64,000 nt of DNA from Gnetum montanum (GCA_015680685.1 MNCI01008118.1:240760-304759), one strand, 5' to 3'; counted from the stretch's first letter, positions 20,977-33,281 are shown. Program-made: numbers and translations. The notes: generated by a model from the letters alone, not told the origin.

Positions 20977-21492
20977 TGATGAATAATAAATAAATGTGAC
21001 ATTGCATCCACGATATCATATACTTTTATGCAATATCATAGTTTTGATGTATTTGAGATTGGCAATGCCTATAAATACTGCTCAACTACTACACTCAATG
21101 CATCTTTTGATCCACTAGTAACTAGACTTTTGTAGTTTTCTTTCTAGAATTTAGAGTTAGTCTGTGAGTGCTTATAGTGTGGCATCTTTATTTGAGTGAG
21201 ATGTACCTCAATGCATTTTATACTAAGAAATAAAGATTGAGATCATTTCTGATTATTGCAACATATCACTTAGCTTAGATTTACTTTCACACGCACTTTA
21301 CTTTTTCAATGTCATTTGCATTTCCAATGCCATTTACATTTTCATTATATGTTAGTAACTTGGCAAAGTAAGTATGACTAGTTTTGGACGCATAATCATT
21401 TGATAACCTGGCAGTGATATTACTTGGTTTGCTCAATAACAAGTCGCTTGGTATTCCTAGCGGTAGTTATACTAGGTTAAGATGTTTACAGT
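20977..21492 (+). mobile_element. LTR fragment of the E3/F1 family, plus orientation
   Basis: It begins TGATGAATAATAAATAA and contains, in reverse relative to E3a, the segments AATAAAGATTGAGATCA, TGCAACATATCACTTAG and CTTGGTATTCCTAGCGG. A GATATC lies near 21012 and a TATA-like CTATAAATACTG near 21069. It is cut at 21492 by the oppositely oriented E3d, so its right part, if kept, lies beyond the nest. It may be a solo LTR or the 5' LTR of an element. Confidence 0.7.
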
Positions 21493-22414
21493 TGATGAGC
21501 AGTGGAGTATCCAACACCCAACCATATGAGATACAAGTGTTCACGCACAATCTCTGTCAAATTCTATGGACAAGGCAATGTAATTATGGAAGTAATTGGT
21601 TCGAGTTCATGATTGTTGTCTTCCCACATGAGCTAGTAAAATCCATGCGTATGGTTTAACTCACAGTGAGGCATATGATAATGATGTTGTGTTAGCCATA
21701 TTTCTTCTAGAAAGAATGAAGTAAACATAAAGTAAAGGTAGTAGTTTTTAAATCGAAGTAACAGTAAACAAAATCTAATCTAGCCTATCCAATGGACATC
21801 CATTCCTGATTCTCTGGACATGTCTTAGACCCATGAAATCGTTACTGGGATTACCAAGTACCACACTACTGGGCATACCAAGTGATAATATTATTGGGTT
21901 ACCAAATGATTACACTTAATGCTTGGAATCAATCATATCGATTCTGCTTAATAACAAAAATGATAATGTGCATAGAAAGTAAATCAGTAACTAGAAAAAA
22001 TAGTAAACATTAGCTAAGCCAAAACAGTAAAATTATTCTAAGTGTAAACAATAAATACTAAGTGATGCTACAATGATGTGAAGTAATCTCGATCTTTATT
22101 TTTGTGCATGAAACGTGTCCAAGTACATTCCACTTGAATAAAGGCTTTGTTCAATTACTAAACATTACACTGTGGGCGTACACTCCTAAGTGCTAAGTGC
22201 TAAAATTAAGAAAACAAACTAATAGAATTTTGCTAAGTGTAAAATGAAACTGTATGTGGAAAGTGCACCTAAGTGTTGTATTTATAGGCTTGCACATGTC
22301 CACGATATGGGATATTCGACATTCGAGCTTGTGCCTTGATATCGAGGATTCGATATCATGGTTCTAATATTGGATACCTGATATTGTGGCAAAAAAATAA
22401 AACTCTTTTTATCA
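21493..22414 (-). mobile_element. E3d 3' LTR
   Basis: About 922 bp from TGATGAGCAGTGG to TTTTATCA. It shares the ACTGGGATTACCAAG segments and a TATA box (TGTATTTATAGGCTTGC on the plus strand near 22275). U3 contains two exact GATATC hexamers near 22340-22360 and several near-copies. It is the most diverged E3 LTR here. Confidence 0.8.
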
Positions 22415-22699
22415 TACCCCATGATTGACTGAAAACTCATCATTGAGTTAAAACAAAATGGGGATGGAGTTCCTTACAAAATTGGGAGGTATATTTACAT
22501 GACACTCACTCTTATATACATGGCTATCTAATCTCATAGTGGAGTTTACAAAAATGACACAAATCATGACATAATAATTTTAACAAAAAGAACAAAATTT
22601 GGTGAAGCTTGATGTAGCCTTATGTGGTTCTAGGTGGCAGTGGCTCTTCCATTGGTTGCTTTCCCTTATTGTTAGGCTTTTGGAATCCGTATTAGTTTA

Positions 22700-25347
22700 G
22701 AAGTACCTGAAGCTTTTCTTCTTCCATTCTAGGATCATGAACTATCCATGCTGATGAACCAATGTTTGATGAAATCGACACGTCCCATGGGCATGGCAGC
22801 TATGGAAACATTTGGTTTGCTTTGACATACTAAGCTAAGAATTACCTCTATTATTTCACAAATGCTTTGGCCTTTTCTCTTAATTCATGATAGTCTGATA
22901 GTCTTCTAGCCAGGTTTGCTACTACATCTTTCTGCCCATGGTAGCTAGCCTTTACTACTTCTAGTTTTGAGTTTGCTACTTGGAGTTTCTGCAAAGCATC
23001 TTTTCGATCCACAAACTCTTTTTCATATAAGGTATAGGTGGTTGCTACTTGTTGTTCTAGCTCATTTCTAGGCTTGTCTATTGTTAACATGGCCAAGTTA
23101 GCATAATGAAGATTAGCCAACCTCATGTGCTCCTTCAGGTCCTCATACTACAGATCTTTATTTGTGACTTTTGCCTAGTGAACAAGGGCATAGCTATTTA
23201 GGATGGGTTGCCAATCAAAATTATATGTTGATATGAAACTTATTCTAGCCTTTGCAATCTAGATTTATTTTTCGTTTATCTATTTGTACATGTCCATCTA
23301 GTCACGAAAGTGTTCCTTGAGCCTCTTATGTTTCTTTGCCTTGTTTTGTCACGCACTGATTTCAATGGTTGATTTTTGTAGGATGGCATGTACTTCTTCC
23401 ATAATGAGGGTTCTGTTTCCTCTCATAAGGTGGCTCATGTCTTGGTTGACTCTCACCAGTTGTTCCCTTAATTAATGAATGCTCTCTTCTAAGATGTTTT
23501 TTTGCTTCTCCATAGTGGTCAACCTCATGTTATTAGCAGCAAGTTGCTTATTTTCTTCTTGAACTGTGGTAAGCGTCTTCACATGTGCATATGTTTGTGC
23601 TTTGGCTATAGAGGCATTCCATATTACTTTCTCCTTCTCATTTGCCAATTGCTTATTCTTCTCAATCAATCTATTGATTTGCTTTGTTCTAAATTGCTCA
23701 ATTTAGTTAAGTGCAACAAATTGTGTGGAATTTCTCCTTTCAACTCTTAGGGTTGCGAGCTCCTCTTGTAGTTTTAGAACTTCTGGTACCGCATGCTCTG
23801 CCCTGGTCTCTACCATGATCAATTTTCCTTTGGTAGCTATGAGTTTGGATTGTACTACAGTAACATTATTGGTGATGTCAAATAGTGTTGTCATTACTTG
23901 TCGTATTTGTAGTAGTCTATCAAGCACATCCTCATGACTAGTAGGAGTCATTGAGATTTTGGCTAACATCTAAGCATCTTTAGCTCCAGTTAGATCTACC
24001 AATGGTACAATAGGTATATTGAAGGATTTCTTGATGTGATTTGTGATCACCTTTGTTGCTCCCATTGTATCTTAGTGCTGCATTACCATAATTATGGCTT
24101 CTTCTTTGGTCTCTAGCATCACTTGGAGTGATGTAGCATTTCCAGAGATTTGTTGTGACCATACCTCTCCTCTTGACTATAATGAAATTAGTCCACTTAC
24201 TGGATTAGTTGAAATTTTGGGTTTGATGGCACTATTAATAACTCTATATAGTTTGGCTTCTTCTCTGGTTCCCTAGCTGATTGTTTCTAAAATTTGTTAT
24301 AGATGGCTGATCAATGGTTTATAGTCTTGCGGTGGTGGTAGTGGAACTTGCTGTTCTTGCTACCCTTGTTGTTGGTTGTTGGGACTTTCTTACTATTTTT
24401 GTTGTTTCTCTTGCTCCTCACTTTGATTTTTCCTTGGTGGAGTAGGTTTGAGCAACTCAGCATATGAAGCATTTTGGGCTCTCTTGGGAACATCATTGGT
24501 GTATCCTAGGATTTCGACTCACTTGCATAGCTTTCTGATAAGGTAAGGAAATGGAAGTATTGGCTTCTTTGCCTTTTTTTCTTTAAATTGCTTTTGTATT
24601 TTCATAAAATAGAGTTGTGTAAGGTTGGAATTGTACTTGCCCATTAGAATTGCACTTCCCCTAGTTTCATAAGTTGATAGTCAATTGAGTCCTTTTGTTG
24701 AGAACAAATGATAAGTGCTAATTTTAAAATATATTCTCTCCTTCAGAGTTAATTCATTGTAACCTTTATCCTCTTTTCCATAAGCCCATTTCAGCCATAA
24801 CTTTCTAGTTTCAGGATTAGATAGGGTGGATAGATGTGCTACATGTTCCTTTGTTGGATATGTTTAGAGCTTCTGTAATTTCTTTGATTGAGAATGACAT
24901 TGAGACTCTGCCAATGTTGACATTGGTACCCTCTTCTTTGTTATGCCAAAACTAATAAGTCTCTCCAAGGTACCATTTACCATTTTATGATAGGATAGGC
25001 CATAATGATGATGCTTGGAGTTGCATCCATAACACTTCAGGAACAAATTCCATAAATAGGCCAAAGTTCATTTCCACGATGACCATGGTCAAGATGGATC
25101 TTTCTTGAATTACTTAAAGACAATTCTATGACAACATGAGGCATTGTCATTCGACTTGTGTTTCATTTGCCTCTCCTTAGACTGATTGTATTGTAGTAGG
25201 AATGTCTTGATGAATGCTAAATGATTGTGCTTCCTACTCCTTATGTTCTAGTTCTTGGCCTCCATTTTGACCTCTACCTTGGCCTCTTGGTCATTTCCTT
25301 GCTCCTTGTGAAGGTCCTCCTTATGCTCCTCCTCTTCTTGGGACCAT
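22700..25347 (-). pseudogene. E3d accessory coiled-coil ORF
   Basis: The start at 25347 aligns with the MAPKRGQQGG start of E3a (here MVPRRGG). Long broken minus-strand reading frames follow. They include LWLKWAYGKEDKGYNELTL near 24780, LPFPYLIRKLC near 24540 and a Gln/Lys-rich hinge (24480-24340). After these come three heptad-rich blocks (23969-23703, 23669-23472, 23126-22851) rich in Leu, Glu, Lys and Ala. The C-terminal block (SKQTKCFHSCHAHGTC) matches the deleted versions in E3a and E3c. The full product would be roughly 850 residues. Sense accessory ORFs of unknown role are known in plant gypsy elements; I cannot assign a function. Confidence 0.6.
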
Positions 25348-25602
25348 TTGCAATCATTAACAAATTAGAATTACCAAGGCTTTTCCATGTATTCTTAACG
25401 GTTTCATACCTTACTCATACCCTTAATTTCATTCAGTTCTTAGTTGCTAAGATTGTAGAGTTAGAAAAATTTCTAAAAAGTTACCCCATAGGTGTTAATC
25501 TTTTGATAACCCTTCACAATTGCTCATTTTATCCTTATGCATGATGGTTATTGGTCCTTAAGATCATTAATTGAGTGTTTTGGCTTTGGTATGTTTGATT
25601 AT

Positions 25603-26429
25603 TGATGAAACACTTTTTTTCATCTACTCTGATGTCAAGTATCCGACGTCAAAGCCTTGACGTTGGAGCCTAGATGCAACGTCGGGGGGTATATGCTAGC
25701 CTATAAACATAGCACCTAGGCTCCTAATTTGAAAGGAGTTTTTATAGTTTCTAGTTAGAGTAGTGAAGCTCTTGTAGTTTATTTTCTCCAAAGTTAGAAT
25801 ATTTTTTGAGTGCTCGTAGAAGAAGTTTAAGTGTGTATGGTTCTTTGTTCAAACACTGATGTACTTGAGTGTAGTAGTGTGATGACAATAAAAATGAACT
25901 CTTTTGACAATCCTTGTAGCATTGAGAATAGATTAATGTTTCTTTTAATGTACTTTACTTTACTACATTTTAATTGAGCAATTACTTTCCAGCAGTTAAT
26001 GAACACAAGCATGACCACTTTAAGCATACATATAGTACTTGGTAACCTAGCAACGCCTAACGTTTGGTAGCCTAGTAGCACTATATGTGTTCAGGATGTG
26101 TCTAGGAAAGTGGGATGGTTACTTGTGTTAGGCTAGCTAGGTAGTAGATGAATTAGATCTTAAATTACTCTACATTTCATTCTTGTTGTAGGTGATCAAA
26201 CTTATAAAACATAAAACAATAAAAAATCATGTACCTTAATTACACTTAAATCATACGCCTAAGCCTCATAAGTGTAGTTGGAAAGACAATGAATGTTCTC
26301 AATGCCCATTTCACTTCCTAGAAGAACTAGTGCACTAGAGAACTATAGGTCCACGGAATTTGATCAAATCACATGTAAACGCCTTAGTGATTCATATGGT
26401 TAGGCGTAGGGGTACCTCGCTGCTCATTA
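25603..26429 (+). mobile_element. F1b 5' LTR
   Basis: 827 bp from TGATGAAACAC to TGCTCATTA, oriented opposite to the E3 LTRs on either side. U3 holds GACGTC and related hexamers (ATGTCA, CGACGTCAA, TTGACGTTG, CAACGTCGG) at 25632-25686. A TATA-like CCTATAAACATA lies near 25699. The end reads TACCTCGCTGCTCATTA, mirroring the start of E3a. Confidence 0.85.
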
Positions 26430-26449
26430 TTAGCACCATTTTTAGGGAC
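26430..26449 (+). promoter_or_regulatory. F1b primer binding site (tRNA-Asp type)
   Basis: TTAGCACCATTTTTAGGGAC follows the LTR directly and is a decayed version of the tRNA-Asp site seen in F1a and E3a. Confidence 0.6.
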
Positions 26450-26589
26450 CTTTTGGTTGTTTCATGCACTATCTAGGATTTAGTGGAAATTATTTAAATC
26501 ATTGGAACAAACCTTAGAGTCATATTATATTGTACGTTTACTACAACAAAATTTCCAAGCACACTGCATTTTTTCTCATTTAATCAAAA

Positions 26590-27139
26590 ATGTCTTCTTC
26601 TCATAGGAGTGCTTCTCCAGCCAAGTCTAATAAAGCTTATTAGCTAGTACCTCAATAGTATTGAATAGTATATGCTCATCTTGATGAGTATGTACCAAAC
26701 TTCACCTTCCTCTTGCACTAGGATGAATAGTTGTGGTGGCGTGACATGAAGGGCAACATTGTATTGCCACCTGATTGATCCGTTCCTGCAATGCTTATAT
26801 GATGTGGTCTTCAAGATTGTCATGCTGAGTATATTGTGAAAGATACTGACACTAGGGATTATAATCCCACTGACACACAATGTCTATGGGATTGACAATT
26901 AGAGCAATGTTATGAATCTTCAAAGGGAAAAAGATTTAATGATTCTCCATTCCTATTGTACCAACAAGATGGTGGAGAATCCTTCTCTGGGGGTTTTCCA
27001 TTCAATGAAATTCCTCTCTTTAACTTTGGTGAAGGAGGTCAAAACCAACACTTTTAGTCCACAATTCACAATCTTGGTTTTGATAAAAATGGATCCAATG
27101 ACAAGGAAGGATCTGGAGGGGCAAGTCAAGGCAAGGAGG
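26590..27139 (+). pseudogene. F1b gag, N-terminal part
   Basis: It reads MSSSHRSASPAKSNKAY from ATG 26590, then YAHLDEYVPNFTF and RDMKGNIVLPPD near 26670-26780, matching the N-terminal gag block of F1a. Internal TAG codons interrupt it. The coding sequence stops where copy A begins (27140). Confidence 0.65.
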
Positions 27140-28955
27140 TGCCCTGAATGGTCTTGTTAATCAGATAGGGACTTACATGATGTTAAAATGACCATGTGCA
27201 AGAGGGGTTTATATTGTGTAACGCGTGGACACCGGGATAGACCAAGCTAGAGCATAGTGGGATGTCCTAGCCTGAGAACAAAAATGTGAATGTGCAAATA
27301 CATATCAAATAGTAGAAAATTGCAAGAGTTATGCTTAATATAAAAAAATGCTTGAAAAAATGGAATAGAGGTTGAGAACGAAAAATGCACTGTCCCAAAA
27401 AGGAGGAGCGTAGCTATTACAACAAAAGATGTGAGAATGGTATGCGGTGTACAGGTAGGCACAGTGGCAGTGTAGCAGTGTAGTCACAGTCTCTGGGATG
27501 CTTGGGACATGGAGCTAATGGCTGCCATGGGGATTGAACCTGCTGGGTTGGCTATTGCTGTGTTTTGTAGGTACAATTGTGGACTGTGTTTTGGGAGGCA
27601 CCAAGGTACAAAGCTCAGGTGCTTAGGTGCAAGAATGCTAGGGATGCTTAGAAAGTTAAAATGTTCGATGCTCTTTTGATTTGCCAATCCTAAAGTGCTA
27701 AACATAGGGGTATTTATAGGGCTATATTTAGCATGAAATGTAGATCAAATGCCATGTGGAATGAGGGTTTGCACAAAATGCAGATTAGGTGACACGTGGC
27801 AATGAGGGTCTGACGGGTTACACTAACATGCTATGCTCCCATGAGAGTAGCAAAGTGTTACACTCTAAAGAATAGCAATAGGTCCCTAGAGACTACTAAA
27901 CTATGACTACATTGCCTAGATTGCATGTGCTAGAGTTTGAAAGATTGCAATGTGCTTGCAAATAATGCAAAATAGTACAACTTGGAGGCTACACTCTAGG
28001 ACTATGTCTTTTCTTCTTTTGAGTAGGATCAAGTGTAGGAACAACTTTGGGGACCAATGGGGGTGCAAAAGAGATGAAAATTGTTGATCTTGGTTGCCAA
28101 AGAAATGTCAAAGTTGAGATGAAGGTAGATGCCGAGTTCTGGAGGCTTTTCTCTAGTGTTAAGCTAGCTACACTATAGAGTGTAACACAACACTTAGTGA
28201 AAATTTGCAAAATTTTGATGTTTCACATTGGTTACGCTAGTTATGCTAGGGAGTGTAGCAGGGACACTTAGCTAAATTTTGACAAAATTTGTAGTCTTCA
28301 TTCATGATATGTTGGCTATGCTTTGGGGTGTAGCAGGAGAGGTAGCCTCAGGAGTTAGAAAATGTGCCAAATATGTCTTCCATATTTAGCTTGACAAATT
28401 CTTTTCTAACACTTAGGAAAAAACTAGACACTAGAACTTGTGCTACATTTGCTATGCTTAGGAGCGTAGCAGAGTGTAGCAACTCAAGAGATAGAAAATT
28501 TGCCGAACTATTTTTTCATCCTGAGTAATTTTGGTAACCTCTGGCCTAGCACTTGGGAAAATTATTCACTAGAACATGTGCTGTGATGGCTATGCTAGGG
28601 AGCATAGCAAGTGTGATAACCTAGGAGATAGAAAATTTGCCAAACTATTTTGTTCATCCCAAGCAACCCTAACAACTTCTGGCTTGGCACTTGGGCAAAT
28701 TGGCCATGGAACTATGTGCTACACTAGCTATGATGGGGAGTGTAGCAGGTAGATTTAGAGTATAGCAAGACACTTAGAAAAATTTTCATGCGACTACTAC
28801 TAACACTTAGAAAATTTTGCAAAATAGGCTTTGATGCATGCTATGTTGGCTACATTGGAAAGTGTATCATGAACACTTACAAAAAATTTGCTAGGTTTTG
28901 ACGCTTAGATAAATTTGCTATTGAAATGTAGAAGCCCAAAATTGGTGGTTTTTCA
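27140..28955 (-). mobile_element. Copy A 3' LTR
   Basis: 1816 bp; the minus strand starts TGAAAAACCACC and ends GGGCA. Over the first 135 or so plus-strand bases it differs from the 5' LTR at about 20 sites, nearly all transitions (counted by eye), so the insertion is old. It contains at least six partial inverted repeats of type GCTATGCT-N4-AGCATAGC (see findings). A TATA box CCCTATAAATACC (minus) lies near 27724-27712. Confidence 0.88.
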
Positions 28956-28970
28956 TTGGTCCCTCTTTGT
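28956..28970 (-). promoter_or_regulatory. Copy A polypurine tract
   Basis: The minus strand reads AACAAAGAGGGACCAA directly before the LTR start TGAAAAACC. Copy B has the matching GACAAAGAGGGGCCAA at 51149-51164. Confidence 0.8.
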
Positions 28971-29457
28971 TGATGTTTGGAGGAATGGCTCAAGAGATGT
29001 TGACAAAGAATACAAAATACCATGGTGAACACAACACCAACATTGCTTGTCAGTGCCCAATTAGAAAATGCTTCATTGTGCTTGAGAGTGCTAAGGGAAT
29101 AAAGTATGGCAAGAAATAGGTTAGGGAGATGGATAAAGGGATGTCAAGTAGGAAGGATGCTCATTGTGCATGTGGTTGTAGGATTCAGCATTATGATGGC
29201 TTGTTGCCAAAGCATGATCCCTCGTCAAAGTGCTTGTGAGGGAGTCAGCATGCAGAGATGGCCTGACCCTAGGATTTTGACCTCTCATTGGAGTGCTTAT
29301 GAGATGGTCAATCTAGGGTTGGATTGGTTGCAAAACGACAACTTTGTTATTTTTACTTAGGCACTTGTTTCGTCTTGTATTTCTTTTGCTTTCGGTTTTG
29401 TTTTTCTTTTGCCTCTCTCTTTTCTTTTTTTTTCTTTCTTTCTTCTTTTTCACACGT

Positions 29458-29497
<40 letters not shown>

Positions 29498-30620
29498 TCA
29501 CTCACTCACTCACTCACTCTCACTCTCACTCTCTCTCTCTCTCTCTCTCACTCAGATCTTTTGTTGCCGGATGAACTACGTGTTGCTTAACAAAATTTGT
29601 TTAGAGGCAACCACATCACATCTATAGGATAGGTGTTTCCTCCTCGGGATGAGTTGTGTTACATCCACTTACAGCTTTGACTAGCCCATAAGGGCCCCCC
29701 ATGGGATGAGTTATGTTATGTCTATCATGGGTTCTACGGTTGACTGAAAGAAGGGTGCCATGTGCATTAGAGAAGCTTAGAGGGAATGTAGGAAAATGTA
29801 AGGTGAAGGGGTAAATGTGAATAGGCTATAACAAGATAATAGGGATTACACTGTTGAGTAGTTTGGCGAGTCAAAGTAGACACATCAGAGTAGTGCAGTG
29901 ACTTGCCATTGTGATGAAACACATCTTTGAGTAGTGTCACTGAGGCCTCATCTTGCAAATGCAACATAGAGAATACAAGAAAAACAACCACACCATGTGA
30001 GATGAAGCCAAAGTCTTCTTTGCAAGGGCACTATAAGGGCCATGAGTGCTATGTTAGTTGCAGGTGCATGTAGTGTCCAAAGCAGAAAGGCTAGTGCAGG
30101 TGCTGGTGGTGGTAGGCTACAAGACCTTCAGCAACCACACCAAAAGTGAGCACCCAAGTGGCTTGAGGTGTTGCCGATGTAAGTGCTCAGGAGTCCTTAC
30201 CAAGGATAGGAGCTAGGAAACCCAATAGATTGATAGAGGGATAACTTGTTGGATGCTCTTTCCAACCTAGGAAATGGTGAGGGTTGAAGGATGGTAGTGT
30301 TGTGGCTGGGCCATAGTACTGTTGGTTCTCCGATGAGTGATGTTGATGGTGAGAGCTTTGACGAAAATGACTGACGATGGTCACAGTAGCTTTGGAAGGT
30401 TAGTAAGATGCCTAAAGGCATCTCCAAAAGATTAGTAAGATGCCAAGGGTGATGATGCTGTAAATGTTTTTGAGGATTTTTTCTTGATGATGTGAACTTC
30501 ATTCTAGAATTGAAATTCCACACCCCATCCTGCCCAAGAGGTGTGAGTAGGTGACAGATGGTTGGAAGTATTCATGCTCGCTTGTCTGCAAAACCATGTG
30601 TGTTGAACTATGGATGCCAA
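28971..30620. other. Copy A 3' untranslated region
   Basis: No coding sequence is supported. The part 30060-30530 is collinear with 51290-51560 of copy B (GGCTGGGCCATA, CATCTCC(G/A)AA(G/A)GAT), so it belongs to the element. The stretch 29100-29760, including the microsatellite, has no counterpart in copy B and may be a later insertion. Confidence 0.6.
29457..29553 (+). repeat. Compound microsatellite (CA)n(CACT)n(CT)n
   Basis: A CA run of about 35 bases is followed by CACT tetramers, CTCACT units and a CT run, preceded by a T/C-rich segment from 29400. Open frames through it are by-products of the repeat. Confidence 0.95.
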
Positions 30621-30625
30621 ACTGT

Positions 30626-30870
30626 GAACCTAGTTTAAGGTCTTGGAAGACTGTGTTGTGCTAGTTTAAGGTCCTAGTAGACCACTGTGTTAGTTTAACA
30701 TCATAACGAATGATGGATTGCTAGTTTAAGATCATAGTGGACCATGTTGTGGGTGCGAGTTTAATGTCATAGCCCAAAAATATTCTATGCTAGTCTAACA
30801 TCATAGCAGACATTCTATGCCAGTTTAATGTTGTTGCATACATTCTATGCTAGTTTAATGTCATAGCAGA
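30626..30870 (-). repeat. Hairpin repeat array A1 (between integrase and 3' LTR)
   Basis: About eight units of 28-36 bp share the core AGTTTAA followed by a four-base stem, a six-base loop and the complementary stem (for example GGTCTTGGAAGACT, GGTCCTAGTAGACC). It lies at the same place as array B1 in copy B. Confidence 0.85.
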
Positions 30871-30914
30871 CATTTGCTTACCTTGCTTTTTTGTTGGCAT
30901 GCCACTGCATACTA

Positions 30915-32033
30915 GGTGTAGTAAAACTTTAGGTATGAGTAATTAATTGGATTGGAAAACTCATTGCGGTCTAGATCAACAAGCTTGAATGATACATTGT
31001 TATAAGCCTTTATGACCAAGAAAGGCCCTTCCCAGATACCTAAGAATTTGTCCGTAGGCTTGCAAATGACCTTGAGGACCAGGTCCCCCTTCTTGATTGG
31101 GCATTGACATTGATTGTGATGGTGCCTTTTTTGTTGCTTTTCCTAGTACCATTCGATGTGATCAAGTGTTTGCATGCACTCCTCCTCTATAAAGTTGAGG
31201 TTAATAGCTCTCAACTCATTATTTTGAACCTCATCAATGAAGCTCAAGAGGATCATACGCAGTGATGGGACTTGCAATTAAAGAGGCAACATTGCTTCAG
31301 ATCCATATACAAGACTATATGACATCTTACATGTTGTTATTCTGCATGTCATGTAGTAGGCCCATAGTGCATAGACTAGCTGTTTGTGCCATCGTCATTT
31401 GCTATTATTAAGCATCATATTCAAAAGGTTGATGATGACTTTTTTTGTAGCCTCTACTTGGCCATTTGCTTGTGGGTAGTACAGTGATGAAAAGGAATGT
31501 TTAATGCTAAGGTATTCACAGAAGGCTTTAGCTTCTACACTACTAAATTGTGGCCTATTGTCTGTAACTATAGTTATGGGTAGACCAAATTGGGTCACTA
31601 TGTTGTCTAGAATAAATTTCCAAACCTATTGTGATGTCATCTTCCTAAGGGGAATGGCTTCAACCCACTTGGAAAAGTATTCAATTATGGTTATAATGAA
31701 GCTATGTCCTGCAGAAGATTTAGGCATTACAGGTCCTATGATATCCAACCTTCAATGTTGGAACAACCATGTGATTTGCGTAGTATACAGTTCAGTGGGT
31801 GGCACGTGCATTAAGTTGCCATGTCGTTGACACACATCACATGTTCTGACCTTGAAAACACAATCGCACTCCATGTAAGGCCAATAGTAGCCTAAGCATT
31901 TGATTTTTGCTACCATTGCATTGGGTGCTATGTGGCCTCTACATAGTCCCTCATGGACCTGATCGATGATTGTTTGTGCTTCACTATCACTAATGTTGGT
32001 TAATAGTATGCCATCATAGGATTTGCAACACAA
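30915..32033 (-). pseudogene. Copy A integrase
   Basis: The HHCC zinc finger is readable at 31960-31820 (VHEGLCRGHIAP ... TCDVCQRHG). In the catalytic core, FGLPITIVTDN includes the second Asp and YYPQANGQVEATKK the Glu (31598-31395). The C-terminal domain reads IKKGDLVLK and FLGIWEGPFLVIKAYNN (near 31100-31020). One or more frameshifts lie between the finger and the core. Integrase joins the cDNA into the genome. Core residues survive better than the reading frame. Confidence 0.85.
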
Positions 32034-32072
32034 GGTGCTATCATGTACAAGGATGTATTGTCATGATCATTT

Positions 32073-33245
32073 TCACGCTGCACCTTTTTGGGCAAAGGTC
32101 AGATTTTGCAAAGGCTCTCTTTGTTGGAGATATGTCTTAATATTGGCATACCACTCTTGGGCGTGAGCTATGCTTGACATGGCTATGGATGAAATGCTTA
32201 TTTTTTGAGTGATAGGTTCAGTGCAATCCATTATCGAAGTGGGTAATGCAGAAACCATGTTGGGCACTATGCTTAAGGCTAAAGTGGTTAATGCATCAGC
32301 AATGACATTTTTGTTACGGGGAATATGTTGGACATCTATGGTTGCAAATTGCTTGAGTAAGTGTTTTGCCAAATCATAGTAAGGTTGTAAATGTTATGCT
32401 TTGTAAGCATAAACCTTTGTAATTTTGTTGACAACAAGCTGTGAATCACCTCGAATTGCTATATTTTGGATTGCTAAATCACAAACTTCTTAGACACCTC
32501 TAAGGAGACCTTCATACTCCACCACGTTGATTGTGTAAGGAAATGCAAAGTGATATGTGAAGGGTCAGATCTTCCTAGGGGGAAATGTGATGACGGCAAC
32601 GGCACTACCACCTTGTGAGGTTGAAGCACCATCAAAGTGTAAAATTGCCTCAAATTTTGTAGGCACTTGGCTTATGCTATTGACATGCTCATCCAGAAAT
32701 TCTAGATCTATTATTTCTTAATCATCTATAGGTAAAGCCATGAGTTGTGTAGCTATTTCTTGATCCTTTGTGGATGCTTATGATATGTAGTGTAGGTCAA
32801 ACTATGCAGTTATTGCCTTCCATCGTGCAATTTGACTAATTTTGTATATGTTTGTAGTAATTGCTCGAAGTATGTTGCTTTTACAGATAACATTAACCTG
32901 ATTACAAAAGAGATAATGTCTCCATTTTTTGAGTGTAAATACGAAGGTGAGATAGTTTCTCTCTACATCATTGTATTTCGCCTCGTAGACCAATAACGCA
33001 TGGCTCAAGTAGTAAATAAGGACCTTAGAGCCATCATTTCGCTTTTGGCAAAGTAGAGAGGTGATGGATGTGTCTGAGGTTGCAAGGTAAATGTAGAATG
33101 GCTTATCTTCTTGCAGAAAGTAGACTGTTGGAAGTTGAACCAGATCTTTTTTGAGGTTGTGAAATGCCTCTGGGCATTGAGTGGTCCACTCAAAGTGGAC
33201 TCCCTTTTTGAGCAAATGTTGCATTGGTTGCAACTTATCAGTCAA
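32073..33245 (-). pseudogene. Copy A RNase H and second (archaeal-type) RNase H
   Basis: The first RNase H (33245-32802) reads LIYYLSHALLVYEAKYNDVE and then KKWRHYLF. The second domain is broken but ends with AKHLLKQFATIDVQHIPRNK and VIADALTTLA (32372-32290), where DAL includes the last catalytic Asp. Two RNase H domains in tandem are diagnostic of the Tat lineage. The better copy is in copy B (53172-54210). Confidence 0.8.
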
Positions 33246-33281
33246 CCTTGTGATAAAACTACATATGAATTGTAATCTACC

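Larger units (their letters stand above)
21493..25602 (-). mobile_element. E3d: E3-family element with a long accessory ORF (left part)
   Basis: It has a 3' LTR at 21493-22414 in minus orientation, then a short degraded polypurine tract (TACCCCATG on the plus strand), then internal sequence collinear with the 3' ends of E3a and E3c. It differs from them by about 2.3 kb of extra coding sequence. It is cut at 25603 by F1b, so gag and the 5' LTR are not in the window. The 5 bp before the LTR are ACAGT; the partner duplication is not visible. Confidence 0.8.

Noticed and set aside
27135-27139. GGAGG as target duplication of copy A
   Set aside because: The right boundary near 46338 does not show the same five bases. 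The nearby GGTGG is part of the LTR, present in both copies, so no duplication is claimed.
29313-29627. Open frames rich in His-Thr and Leu-Ser around 29.4 kb
   Set aside because: They are translations of the compound CA/CACT/CT microsatellite and its pyrimidine-rich flank.
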